The notes under the pieces are model-generated. The model was not told the DNA's origin and searched no databases. It worked only from the letters and a program-made list of their open reading frames with translations. From Lachnospiraceae bacterium UBA1753 (lineage in GTDB: Bacteria > Bacillota > Clostridia > Lachnospirales > Lachnospiraceae), in assembly GCA_002317595.1 (NCBI GenBank), contig DCHL01000123.1, forward strand, positions 25,608-32,523: 6,916 nt of DNA, given 5' to 3'. This document shows, piece after piece, positions 1-5,420 of the stretch (its first letter is position 1; each line of letters begins with the position of its first letter). The position numbers and the translations under genes are program-made.

Positions 1-262
1 CAAAATACTCTACTGCATTCTCAGGAAAGAACTCCTTGAACTCACCGTAGAGCTGCCCCGCCAATGTCTTATTGTGGGCTATTACAAGGGTGGGCTTATT
101 CAAAGCCGCTATGACATTAGCCATGGTAAAGGTCTTGCCAGAGCCTGTAACACCCAGAAGTGTCTGGAACTGGTTGCCCTCCTTAAATCCCCTGACAAGC
201 TCCTCTATTGCCTGCGGCTGGTCTCCTGTTGGATTGTACTTACTGTGAATCTTGAATTCCAT
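1..262 (-). CDS. uvrB: UvrB, excinuclease ABC subunit B (N-terminal part; gene runs off the window)
   Basis: UvrB is the damage-verifying helicase-like subunit of UvrABC nucleotide excision repair. It is loaded by UvrA and then recruits UvrC for incision. The first 87 residues are visible, beginning MEFKIHSKYNPTGDQPQAIE, which is the very conserved UvrB opening with the adenine-contacting Q-motif-like region. The Walker A motif GVTGSGKT lies at about residues 37-44. It is followed by TLVIAHNKTLAGQLYGEFKE, matching helicase motif Ia of UvrB. The family is normally about 650-670 residues, so only the start of domain 1a is present and the rest lies beyond base 1. The ATG at 260-262 gives exactly the expected UvrB N-terminus. 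Its ribosome binding site is weak (GGAAAG-like, well upstream). A LexA box and promoter lie directly upstream, which fits SOS induction as known for uvrB in Firmicutes. Identification is near certain. Confidence 0.98.
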   Translation of the reverse strand, partial: MEFKIHSKYNPTGDQPQAIEELVRGFKEGNQFQTLLGVTGSGKTFTMANVIAALNKPTLVIAHNKTLAGQLYGEFKEFFPENAVEYF

Positions 263-295
263 GAAAAATCTTCTTTCCAAAAATGATAGATACAC

Positions 296-324
296 ATCAT
301 ACCACAACGAATTGCATTCGTCTA
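296..324 (-). promoter_or_regulatory. Probable sigma-A promoter of uvrB with extended -10
   Basis: Read on the minus strand, a -10 hexamer TATGAT (296-301) is preceded by TGG (302-304), giving the extended -10 form TGnTATGAT. Exactly 17 bases upstream is TAGACG (319-324), which matches the TTGACA -35 consensus at four of six positions. The -10 lies about 33 bases upstream of the uvrB start codon, leaving a short leader. The assignment rests on motif match and position only. Confidence 0.65.
308..320. repeat. 13-bp perfect palindrome inside the uvrB promoter spacer
   Basis: CGAATGCAATTCG (minus strand) has 5-base arms, CGAAT and ATTCG, around a 3-base centre. It sits between the proposed -35 and -10 elements of uvrB. 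It resembles a LexA half-site pair (CGAAC/GTTCG) but with T in place of C at the inner position and a 3-base instead of a 4-base centre. It could be a degenerate second LexA site, another operator, or chance. The sequence shows only the symmetry and the position. Confidence 0.4.
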
Positions 325-332
325 TGCCAAAT

Positions 333-346
333 AGAACATTTGTTCG
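333..346. promoter_or_regulatory. LexA/SOS box upstream of uvrB
   Basis: On the minus strand the site reads CGAACAAATGTTCT. This fits the Gram-positive LexA box (CGAAC, four bases, GTTCG or similar) at every position of the two half-sites except the last base. It lies 8 bases upstream of the proposed uvrB -35 hexamer and about 70 bases upstream of the start codon. In Firmicutes the uvrBA unit is a classical LexA (DinR) target, so a repressor site here is expected. Upstream rather than overlapping placement is slightly unusual and may mean the promoter is a few bases from where I place it. Confidence 0.85.
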
Positions 347-352
347 TTATTT

Positions 353-1792
353 TTACGGACCAAAAATTCCAAGGCTGTATATCCCTCCGAAATCGGAGCC
401 ACTAAGGGTTTTCTCACCAGTACCCCAGGCATCGATATATTCCTTCTTCTCTGTGTTGTAATTTGCATTTTTGAAATCCACATTACCCGCATCATCAGTG
501 TGCGAGTAGTTTACAGTGAGGATTCCATTCTCGCGGAGCATTATCGAGTCCACCGTATTTCCTTGTGCCTCAATCTCATCGAACATTCCCTTGGGACACA
601 GGGACTCTGCTTCCGCCCTGCCTATCGCCACACCGACATCCTCTATGAATTCATCCCCTTCAAACCTGAAATAGTAGGGCTTCCAGCTGTGACCAAGATA
701 TGTGTCCATCTCCTTATCGTATGAAACGTCATACGCAGACAGGGTGATTGTAAATTCATTTCCGTCAGGCTCACACATGTCTCCCACTCTTGAAAGCCCA
801 TCTTCCACAGGCTTTCCGTCGCGCACGGTATATATTTCAGTAACTCTTGCAGTAGCATATGCCTCATACTGGAGCAGGAATTTCCTGGTGCCAAAATCTG
901 CCACGTGACAGATTTCGAGATAATATTTTTCCCCATCATCTATAAGCGACACGCCGTCATCATTCACGAACCAGAGCTCACCATAGTATTCGTCAGCAAA
1001 CTCCTCACCGCCTTCATTTACCTGTCCTGTGAAGGCAAATGCCTCATAGCTTCCGTCACAGTCATAGTCCTCGCAGGCAAAGCCCAGGATAGGCCCGTCC
1101 GAATCTGACAGTTCCTTCTCAAGCTTCTCTTTAAGGCGCTCCTCAGCTCCCTGCTTATCCGTGTCAGAAGCTTTCATGTCGGGAGTCTCTGCATCGCCGT
1201 CAACATCCCCTTGGAGTGGCTTGAAAATCTGTTCTGCAAGTCCAATAATATCAAAGCCATCCAGGTTTTTTCCGCTCGTAGAAAGTGAATACATCATTCC
1301 AGGCACCGCATCATACCAGTTGCACACAATGTAGGTCACGCCGTCTTCCTCAGCGCTCATTATCCTTGCATCGCAGTAAGAAACCTGGCCGTTCCTGTCG
1401 GTAGCCCAGTCATAATACATACCAGAAATATCCTCAAACTTTGGTGTAGGCTTCATACGTGCACAGATTTCCTGTCCCTGCCATGTAAAGTCAGCCTCCC
1501 CAAGATTTTCGGTGCTGCAGATACTGTACCGAGTGTCCTGCGCCTCCTTTGGGACATTGATCACAAATCCCAGCGCCTGCTCCATTTCAGGAGCGCTGCA
1601 GTCCTCCCAGGGGTTGCCAATCATAGTATTACCCGCATTGGAAGATTCCTCATCGACTGCCCCTGTCGTGGCAGTCTCAGGCGCTGCAGTTTCCTCTGGC
1701 TTTGCGGCATCCTTCTTACCACAGCCTGCAAGACACAGCACGGCAAGGCACACAACTGCTATTTTTTTCCAATAGATTCCTTCTTTTCTCAT
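353..1792 (-). CDS. Surface lipoprotein of unknown function with a DxDxDG (EF-hand-like) motif
   Basis: This 479-residue protein starts with a lipoprotein signal peptide: basic MRKEGIYWKK, a hydrophobic stretch at 11-22, and the lipobox LAGC with the lipidated Cys at residue 24. A low-complexity acidic, Ala/Thr-rich linker (about 26-58) follows, as is usual for anchoring a domain away from the membrane. Residues about 64-200 form a first domain ending in LAEQIFKPLQGD. Residues about 205-235 are a charged, probably helical linker. From about 236 a second domain carries DYDCDG at 242-247, followed by E250. This is a calcium-loop-like DxDxDG pattern common in clostridial secreted proteins with repeats of that type. 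The C-terminal part (about 340-479) is rich in aromatic and acidic residues. I do not recognise a named family. The ATG has a GGAGTG site 7 bases upstream. The gene follows the ADP-ribosylglycohydrolase gene by 36 bases with no visible terminator, so co-transcription is likely. Expected location is the outer face of the cytoplasmic membrane. Confidence 0.9.
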   Translation of the reverse strand: MRKEGIYWKKIAVVCLAVLCLAGCGKKDAAKPEETAAPETATTGAVDEESSNAGNTMIGNPWEDCSAPEMEQALGFVINVPKEAQDTRYSICSTENLGEADFTWQGQEICARMKPTPKFEDISGMYYDWATDRNGQVSYCDARIMSAEEDGVTYIVCNWYDAVPGMMYSLSTSGKNLDGFDIIGLAEQIFKPLQGDVDGDAETPDMKASDTDKQGAEERLKEKLEKELSDSDGPILGFACEDYDCDGSYEAFAFTGQVNEGGEEFADEYYGELWFVNDDGVSLIDDGEKYYLEICHVADFGTRKFLLQYEAYATARVTEIYTVRDGKPVEDGLSRVGDMCEPDGNEFTITLSAYDVSYDKEMDTYLGHSWKPYYFRFEGDEFIEDVGVAIGRAEAESLCPKGMFDEIEAQGNTVDSIMLRENGILTVNYSHTDDAGNVDFKNANYNTEKKEYIDAWGTGEKTLSGSDFGGIYSLGIFGP

Positions 1793-1828
1793 ATTCAGTC
1801 ACTCCATAAATGAAACATCTGCGCTTCT

Positions 1829-2782
1829 CTATCTTCTGCACATCTCCTCAATCCACTCACGTCTCACAAGAGCAGAAAGCCATTCCTCCGGGATACTCTC
1901 ATATCCGTAATACAGGCCTGCAAGTCCGCCGGCAACAGCTCCGACCGTGTCCGCATCGCCGCCCAGATTGACGGTCTGTATGATGCACTCCCTATAATCA
2001 GAGGTCGTTATCAGATTCCACACTGCCGCCTCAAGGGTGTGCACCACATATCCGGAGGTAATAATCTCACTCTCCGGCGTTCTGGCAAGTTCGTCAGTCT
2101 CATACAGTCTGCCGTAATATGAGCGCTCTACAAGATTCCTAAGGTCCCTTGCATAGTAATCCATTCCCTCGTCAATCCCGTCCTGAAGGCACTGCCTGAG
2201 AGATTTTTTATCCCTGTCATTAATTATATGCTTAACCATAAAATAGTAAAGTCCGCATCCCATCTGTGCTCTTATATGTCCATGGGTAATGGCACTCACA
2301 TCATGTATTGCCTGAATGCATTCATCCTCCGATGTACATACGGATTTCTGCTTTTCGGCAAAAAATATGCAGAGGGGCAGTATCTTCATGAGCGAGCCAT
2401 TTCCGTTGTCGCGCTCACCGTCCGGTCCGCCTTTAGGATCTCCCGTAGCGAGGAAATTGCGAATTCCGCACATGCATCCCATACCGATATCATAGGCTCT
2501 TCCAAAGGGTGTGTACTCCCCTTCCTTAAGCCATCTGGCAGAGCGCTCTGCAATATCCACCACGTCCACATATCCAAGCTCCTTAAGGCTGTCAAGCAGT
2601 GCAAGGGCAAGGGAACTGTCGTCGGTAAAGCATCCTGCAGGCATGCCAAATCCCTCGCAGGGAATCATCTCTGTCACCTTGTGCTCGGTAAACTCCTCAC
2701 GATCCCTGAACTGGCAGGGCGAACCGAAAGCATCAGCAGTAACAAGTCCCATCATTCCGTCAAGGTAATTATTTCTCTCCAT
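1829..2782 (-). CDS. ADP-ribosylglycohydrolase family protein (DraG/ARH-like)
   Basis: Enzymes of this family remove ADP-ribose from modified proteins or related substrates, using a two-metal (Mg or Mn) centre. With the start chosen here the protein has 317 residues, typical of the family. Recognisable motifs in order are: GMMGLVTADAFGSP (about 9-22), matching the GxxGxxxGDAxGxP opening; TDDS at 53-56, metal ligands; NGNGSLMK at 126-133; SAITHGH at 163-169; and GGDADT at 274-279, with D276, D278 and T279 as C-terminal metal ligands. All key residues appear present, so it is probably active. The longest frame starts at 2797, but that ATG has no ribosome binding site. The GGAGGA at 2790-2795 overlaps it and sits 7 bases before the ATG at 2780-2782, so that ATG is the better start. 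No signal peptide is seen, so it is cytoplasmic. No ADP-ribosyltransferase, nitrogenase gene or macrodomain partner lies in the window, so its substrate is unknown. Confidence 0.95.
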   Translation of the reverse strand: MERNNYLDGMMGLVTADAFGSPCQFRDREEFTEHKVTEMIPCEGFGMPAGCFTDDSSLALALLDSLKELGYVDVVDIAERSARWLKEGEYTPFGRAYDIGMGCMCGIRNFLATGDPKGGPDGERDNGNGSLMKILPLCIFFAEKQKSVCTSEDECIQAIHDVSAITHGHIRAQMGCGLYYFMVKHIINDRDKKSLRQCLQDGIDEGMDYYARDLRNLVERSYYGRLYETDELARTPESEIITSGYVVHTLEAAVWNLITTSDYRECIIQTVNLGGDADTVGAVAGGLAGLYYGYESIPEEWLSALVRREWIEEMCRR

Positions 2783-2789
2783 ATCAATA

Positions 2790-2795
2790 TCCTCC
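2790..2795 (-). promoter_or_regulatory. Strong ribosome binding site that fixes the ADP-ribosylglycohydrolase start
   Basis: GGAGGA on the minus strand lies 7 bases upstream of the ATG at 2780-2782. It includes the G of the further-upstream ATG (2795-2797), which itself has no purine-rich site before it. This argues for the shorter protein beginning MERNNYLDGMMGL. Confidence 0.8.
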
Positions 2796-2803
2796 ATCTG
2801 TCT

Positions 2804-2816
2804 ATGAATTATTCAT
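2804..2816. repeat. 13-bp perfect AT-rich palindrome in the leader of the ADP-ribosylglycohydrolase gene
   Basis: ATGAATAATTCAT (minus strand) has two perfect 6-base arms around a single base. It lies 8 bases upstream of the GGAGGA ribosome binding site and downstream of the possible -10 element. Position and symmetry suit an operator for a dimeric repressor. AT-rich palindromes also arise by chance, and I cannot assign a regulator. Confidence 0.4.
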
Positions 2817-2827
2817 GTGATAAGCAC

Positions 2828-2833
2828 AGTATA
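2828..2833 (-). promoter_or_regulatory. Possible -10 element for the ADP-ribosylglycohydrolase/lipoprotein unit
   Basis: TATACT on the minus strand matches TATAAT at five of six positions and lies just after the terminator of the preceding operon, where a new promoter is needed. No good -35 hexamer is found at 15-19 bases upstream; that stretch is part of the terminator hairpin and its tail. The call therefore rests on the -10 match and the context alone. Confidence 0.3.
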
Positions 2834-2840
2834 CATATCC

Positions 2841-2876
2841 ATAAGCAAACAATGGTCGCCACAAGGGCGACCATCG
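2841..2876 (-). terminator. Rho-independent terminator ending the AIM24-ExbB-ExbD operon
   Basis: In minus-strand RNA, a hairpin with an uninterrupted 9-bp stem (ATGGTCGCC / GGCGACCAT, loop CTTGT) can extend by a G-U and a C-G pair to 11 bp (2850-2876). It is followed by TTTGCTTAT, a moderately T-rich tail. It begins 26 bases after the stop codon of the OB-fold gene. On the plus strand the bases after the stem are not T-rich, which supports minus-strand use. The tail is imperfect, so some read-through is possible. Confidence 0.7.
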
Positions 2877-2901
2877 GGAATAATCATGACAATATATATC
2901 C

Positions 2902-3870
2902 TCAGTTCTCCAGAACCAGAGTTCTCTGCAGAAATCTCACATCGTCGGCGGCCGGAGTGGAATCCCCTCGGTAGACATACATTATGACACACAGGCCGCC
3001 CTTTGCCGGAGTAAATGCGAACTCCACGCGGTAACTTCCATACTCACCGACATACCGGTCAAACTGCGTGTTGTAGGAAGTGTAATCCGTATATTTCGCT
3101 AACAGATGATATGAGCCACCACAGATATTATCTGTAATCTCCCTCTCAATCTTCCCAATACTTCTGGCAACACTGTCAGTCTTAACATTTTCCTTACTGT
3201 TAAAATAGAAAACACAGCAGGCCTCAACCTCTTCCTTATCGCGGAGCGAATTAAGCATATACGCTTTTGCATAAGACGGATTCACATTGAAGAGCTTCTC
3301 TTTATCGTCTCCAACAATCTCCACAGTTCCCCAGTTTGAAGGAACGCAGAACTTGATTTTTCCATCTGCAATACTCACCTCGTCCGCCGATGATTTCGAA
3401 TAAGACTTACCGCCAAGCACATAATAATCAGCGCTAAGCGCGGCAGAATTCTTGACAACACTGTCAGCGGTCAGGGTAATTGTCCCCTTTTTTTCATCTC
3501 CAAAAGAAAGCCTTCCATATGCCCACACTGTATCATCTGCAACAATTCCCGAAAAAGCATTCTTTGTGGAGCCCACATAAATATAACCATCTCCAGCCTT
3601 AAGCCAGAAGGATTTTAAGTCTTCTGAAAGTTTTGTCACCTTCCCGGAAATAACAACCTGTCGTCCTTTGTACTTCTGCTCAGTAGCCTTGTAATCTCCA
3701 GCTGCCGTTTTAATTAAGGCAGCCGCGTCAAATCTGTCATATATCGAAGTCTGATTGCTATCAAGAATAGGCTGATTCCACTCGAGATCAACTCCAAGTC
3801 CCATACCACAGGTCATTGTCCAACAGAGCATAACGATAATCAAAAATATGAGCTTATATTTTTTTCTCAT
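2902..3870 (-). CDS. Exported or membrane-anchored protein with a probable OB-fold (tRNA_anti-like) domain
   Basis: This 322-residue protein starts with MRKKYK and a hydrophobic segment at about 7-24, a signal peptide or N-terminal anchor. The Cys at 21 is not in a convincing lipobox. Residues about 47-140 look like the OB-fold tRNA_anti-like domain of secreted bacterial proteins: a helical lead (DAAALIKTAAGDYKATEQKY), then KGRQVVISGKVTKL at 68-81, and DDTVWAYGRLSFG at 112-124, the beta strands typical of that fold. Residues about 148-322 form a second alpha/beta domain that I do not recognise; it contains KFCVPSNWGTVEI at 173-185. Despite the family name, an extracytoplasmic OB fold need not bind nucleic acid. 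Its start codon overlaps the stop codon of the preceding gene (ATGA) and has no strong ribosome binding site, so translation is probably coupled. It is the last gene before the terminator, implying a role with the ExbB/ExbD-like proteins. Confidence 0.85.
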   Translation of the reverse strand: MRKKYKLIFLIIVMLCWTMTCGMGLGVDLEWNQPILDSNQTSIYDRFDAAALIKTAAGDYKATEQKYKGRQVVISGKVTKLSEDLKSFWLKAGDGYIYVGSTKNAFSGIVADDTVWAYGRLSFGDEKKGTITLTADSVVKNSAALSADYYVLGGKSYSKSSADEVSIADGKIKFCVPSNWGTVEIVGDDKEKLFNVNPSYAKAYMLNSLRDKEEVEACCVFYFNSKENVKTDSVARSIGKIEREITDNICGGSYHLLAKYTDYTSYNTQFDRYVGEYGSYRVEFAFTPAKGGLCVIMYVYRGDSTPAADDVRFLQRTLVLEN

Positions 3871-4313
3871 TTCTTATTCACCGTCTTCACCGTGTACTCG
3901 ATGCCCTTCTCCTTGAGATACTGCTCCACCATAAGGCAGGTCTTGTATTCAGCATACTCGTCCTCAATAATGACCTGCTTGCCGGATACATACTTTGGAT
4001 CAATCTTGCTTTCGATCGAGCTGCGCAGGATGGTCTGGCCGTTCAGCTTGATTCTTTTCTCTCTTATGTTGATGACAAATTCCTTTGATTCCTCGGTCTT
4101 GTTCGCTGGCTTTGTCTGTGAAGTCTCATCGGCCGCTTCCTGAGAACTGTCAGCGGTCGTCGCATGCGGCTTAAAGCCAGGGCCCAGGTCAATGAGCTGT
4201 CCCAGGTCAACAATCGGCTTATCACTATATAGATTGCTTCCAAGCACCTCGGCACCCATGATGACCGAGAGCAGGATGGCAAGCGCAATAAAAACTGATA
4301 ATTTCCTCTTCAT
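3867..4313 (-). CDS. Small membrane-anchored protein with an ExbD/TolR-like extracytoplasmic domain (no membrane Asp)
   Basis: The protein has 148 residues: MKRK, a single hydrophobic segment at about 5-24 (anchor or uncleaved signal), a polar Ser/Thr/Glu-rich linker at about 52-78, and a compact C-terminal domain at 79-146. The domain reads FVINIREKRIKLNGQ, then GKQVIIEDEYAEYKTC, then LKEKGIEYTVKTV. This follows the pattern of the ExbD/TolR periplasmic domain: strand with 'I-x-V/I', an NG turn, a strand plus 'D-x-x-x-x-Y', a helix, a GI turn and a last strand. Unlike true ExbD, the membrane segment has no Asp, so it cannot supply the proton-relay residue. It resembles the C-terminal domain of the gene just upstream (shared R-x4-L/I-N, SSI, GK, D-x-YA, T-x-L-x-V, L-x3-GI). 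Its ATG directly follows that gene's stop (TAGATG), and its stop overlaps the next start. The fold assignment is inferred from pattern only. Confidence 0.8.
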   Translation of the reverse strand: MKRKLSVFIALAILLSVIMGAEVLGSNLYSDKPIVDLGQLIDLGPGFKPHATTADSSQEAADETSQTKPANKTEESKEFVINIREKRIKLNGQTILRSSIESKIDPKYVSGKQVIIEDEYAEYKTCLMVEQYLKEKGIEYTVKTVNKK

Positions 4314-4814
4314 CTACAGATTCTTCTTCTCCTCAATATCGCTGTCCTGAATGCCCATTGATGAAAGCGCATTCCTCACCTCAAGATACGTGCTCTTTTT
4401 TGCATAATCATCAATCAGCCTGTAGGTCTTTCCTTCCTTCAGTGCATTGTTCACGACCTCGTTGGCCTCCTGTATGCTGCTGTATGCCACCTCATTTATG
4501 GTAATCACGCCGCCTCTTACGCTTATCACGAGTACAGAACTGTCGACTGTCTCCTCCTGCTCGGCAGCTTCATAGTCGGCATCCTTCGCCACCTCCTCAA
4601 TCTTGTCGATGAGAGTCCACGCATCTCCCTTCTGAAGGAAGGTCTTTACGACAAAAAATATGGCAGTGGCAAGTCCTAACAGCACCAGAATGCGCAGGAA
4701 CCTTCCCGTTCCGGGACGCATGTTGGCATGAAGAAGGTCATCTCTTGGCCGGAGGAATATGTAAGCGATAAGCAGGACTACTGCAACCGCAATTCCAATA
4801 ATAATCTTTATCAT
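4314..4814 (-). CDS. Two-span membrane protein with an ExbD/TolR-like C-terminal domain
   Basis: The protein has 166 residues. It has two predicted membrane spans, at about 3-21 and 40-59, separated by a basic loop (RPRDDLLHANMRPGTGR) that should face the cytoplasm and put the C-terminus outside. After an acidic linker (about 66-92), residues 93-155 read VLVISVRGGVITINEVAYSS, then YRLIDDYAKK, then EVRNALSSMGIQ. This is the same strand/NG-like turn/strand/D-x-YA/helix/GI pattern as in the following gene and in the ExbD/TolR periplasmic domain. Neither span contains an Asp or Glu, so it is not a proton-relay subunit itself. The tail is charged. The start overlaps the stop of the exbD-like gene by 4 bases (ATGA) and the stop abuts the next ATG, so the protein should be made together with its neighbours. 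A gene of this layout is not one I recognise. A duplicated and re-anchored ExbD domain is the best reading. Confidence 0.8.
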   Translation of the reverse strand: MIKIIIGIAVAVVLLIAYIFLRPRDDLLHANMRPGTGRFLRILVLLGLATAIFFVVKTFLQKGDAWTLIDKIEEVAKDADYEAAEQEETVDSSVLVISVRGGVITINEVAYSSIQEANEVVNNALKEGKTYRLIDDYAKKSTYLEVRNALSSMGIQDSDIEEKKNL

Positions 4815-5410
4815 TCCTCAGACTCCCCGCTCTCACTCGTCTCCTCGATAAAGAGGTTTCTTGTATCAATGTTCTGAAGCATCTCATAAAGCTTAATGTA
4901 ATCCCTGTAGAGAATCTGCTCATCGCTCAGTGTCATGAGCACTGGCTTATTCTCATTTTCCGCAAGATATGCGGCCAGCTTCTCCGACAGTTCATCGAAC
5001 GCCTTCTGCTCTGTCTCGGGTGTAATCTCTATGTTGTCTATTACCGTTGACTCATCTGTCAGGAGCCTGAAATGACGAACTGTAGGATCCGAATTGTCAT
5101 AATCCGCGTGCAGTGTCACGAATGCGACCTCTGTGTTCACATTCTCAATCTGGTTTTCCTGCTCCACATAAGTATCGAGCAGATTTTTTGTCTCCTCATA
5201 CTCGCGCTTAGTGATCTCATTCTCTTCGGTGAGGTCGTCAATAGTCAACTGCATCTCGTCATTCTCTGCCTGGTTCGCATCTGCTGACTGCTGCGCAGAG
5301 GTTGCCGTAAACTGGGCATTGCACATGACGACAATCAGAATGATGAAGATCACATCAAGCATCGAGGTAAGGTCGATATCTATTCTCGCTTTTTCTCTGT
5401 TCTTTTTCAT
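4811..5410 (-). CDS. ExbD/TolR-like proton channel partner subunit with coiled-coil insertion
   Basis: The protein has 199 residues. The N-terminus IDIDLTSMLDVIFIILIVVM (10-29) is the hallmark of ExbD/TolR: a short basic cytoplasmic tail, then a single membrane span beginning with the conserved Asp (D19) that relays protons inside the ExbB/TolQ pentamer. After the span, about residues 48-95 form an acidic, strongly helical, probably coiled-coil stretch (many Glu, Asn, Gln with spaced Leu/Ile). This is not present in usual ExbD proteins, which are about 140 residues. Residues about 95-188 are the extracytoplasmic domain, with PVLMTLSDEQILYRDYIKLY at 156-175 matching the family's strand, D-x-x-x-x-Y and helix pattern. 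The tail is Glu/Ser-rich. An AGGA site 8 bases before the ATG overlaps the stop of the exbB-like gene. Family membership is secure. The partner driven by this motor in a cell without TonB or TolA is unknown. Confidence 0.92.
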   Translation of the reverse strand: MKKNREKARIDIDLTSMLDVIFIILIVVMCNAQFTATSAQQSADANQAENDEMQLTIDDLTEENEITKREYEETKNLLDTYVEQENQIENVNTEVAFVTLHADYDNSDPTVRHFRLLTDESTVIDNIEITPETEQKAFDELSEKLAAYLAENENKPVLMTLSDEQILYRDYIKLYEMLQNIDTRNLFIEETSESGESEE

Positions 5411-5420
5411 AAATGGAATC

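Noticed and set aside
643..939. Minus-strand 98-codon open frame
   Set aside because: It is an out-of-frame shadow inside the lipoprotein gene with no ribosome binding site or domain.
353..2782. A toxin-antitoxin or DarT/DarG-like ADP-ribosylation module
   Set aside because: No transferase and no macrodomain protein are present; the neighbour is a secreted lipoprotein, not a small toxin.
2850..2876. The hairpin as a plus-strand or bidirectional terminator
   Set aside because: The plus-strand bases after the stem are CGGGAATAATC-like rather than T-rich, and no gene ends there on the plus strand.
2228..2974. Plus-strand open frame of 248 codons
   Set aside because: It lies antisense to the ADP-ribosylglycohydrolase gene and runs through its promoter and the terminator. 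Its translation shows no recognisable family, while the opposite strand has diagnostic motifs.
2902..3870. Lipoprotein signal in the OB-fold protein at Cys 21
   Set aside because: The residues before the Cys (TMT) do not fit the lipobox, where Gly, Ala or Ser is expected just before the Cys; an ordinary signal peptide or anchor is more likely.
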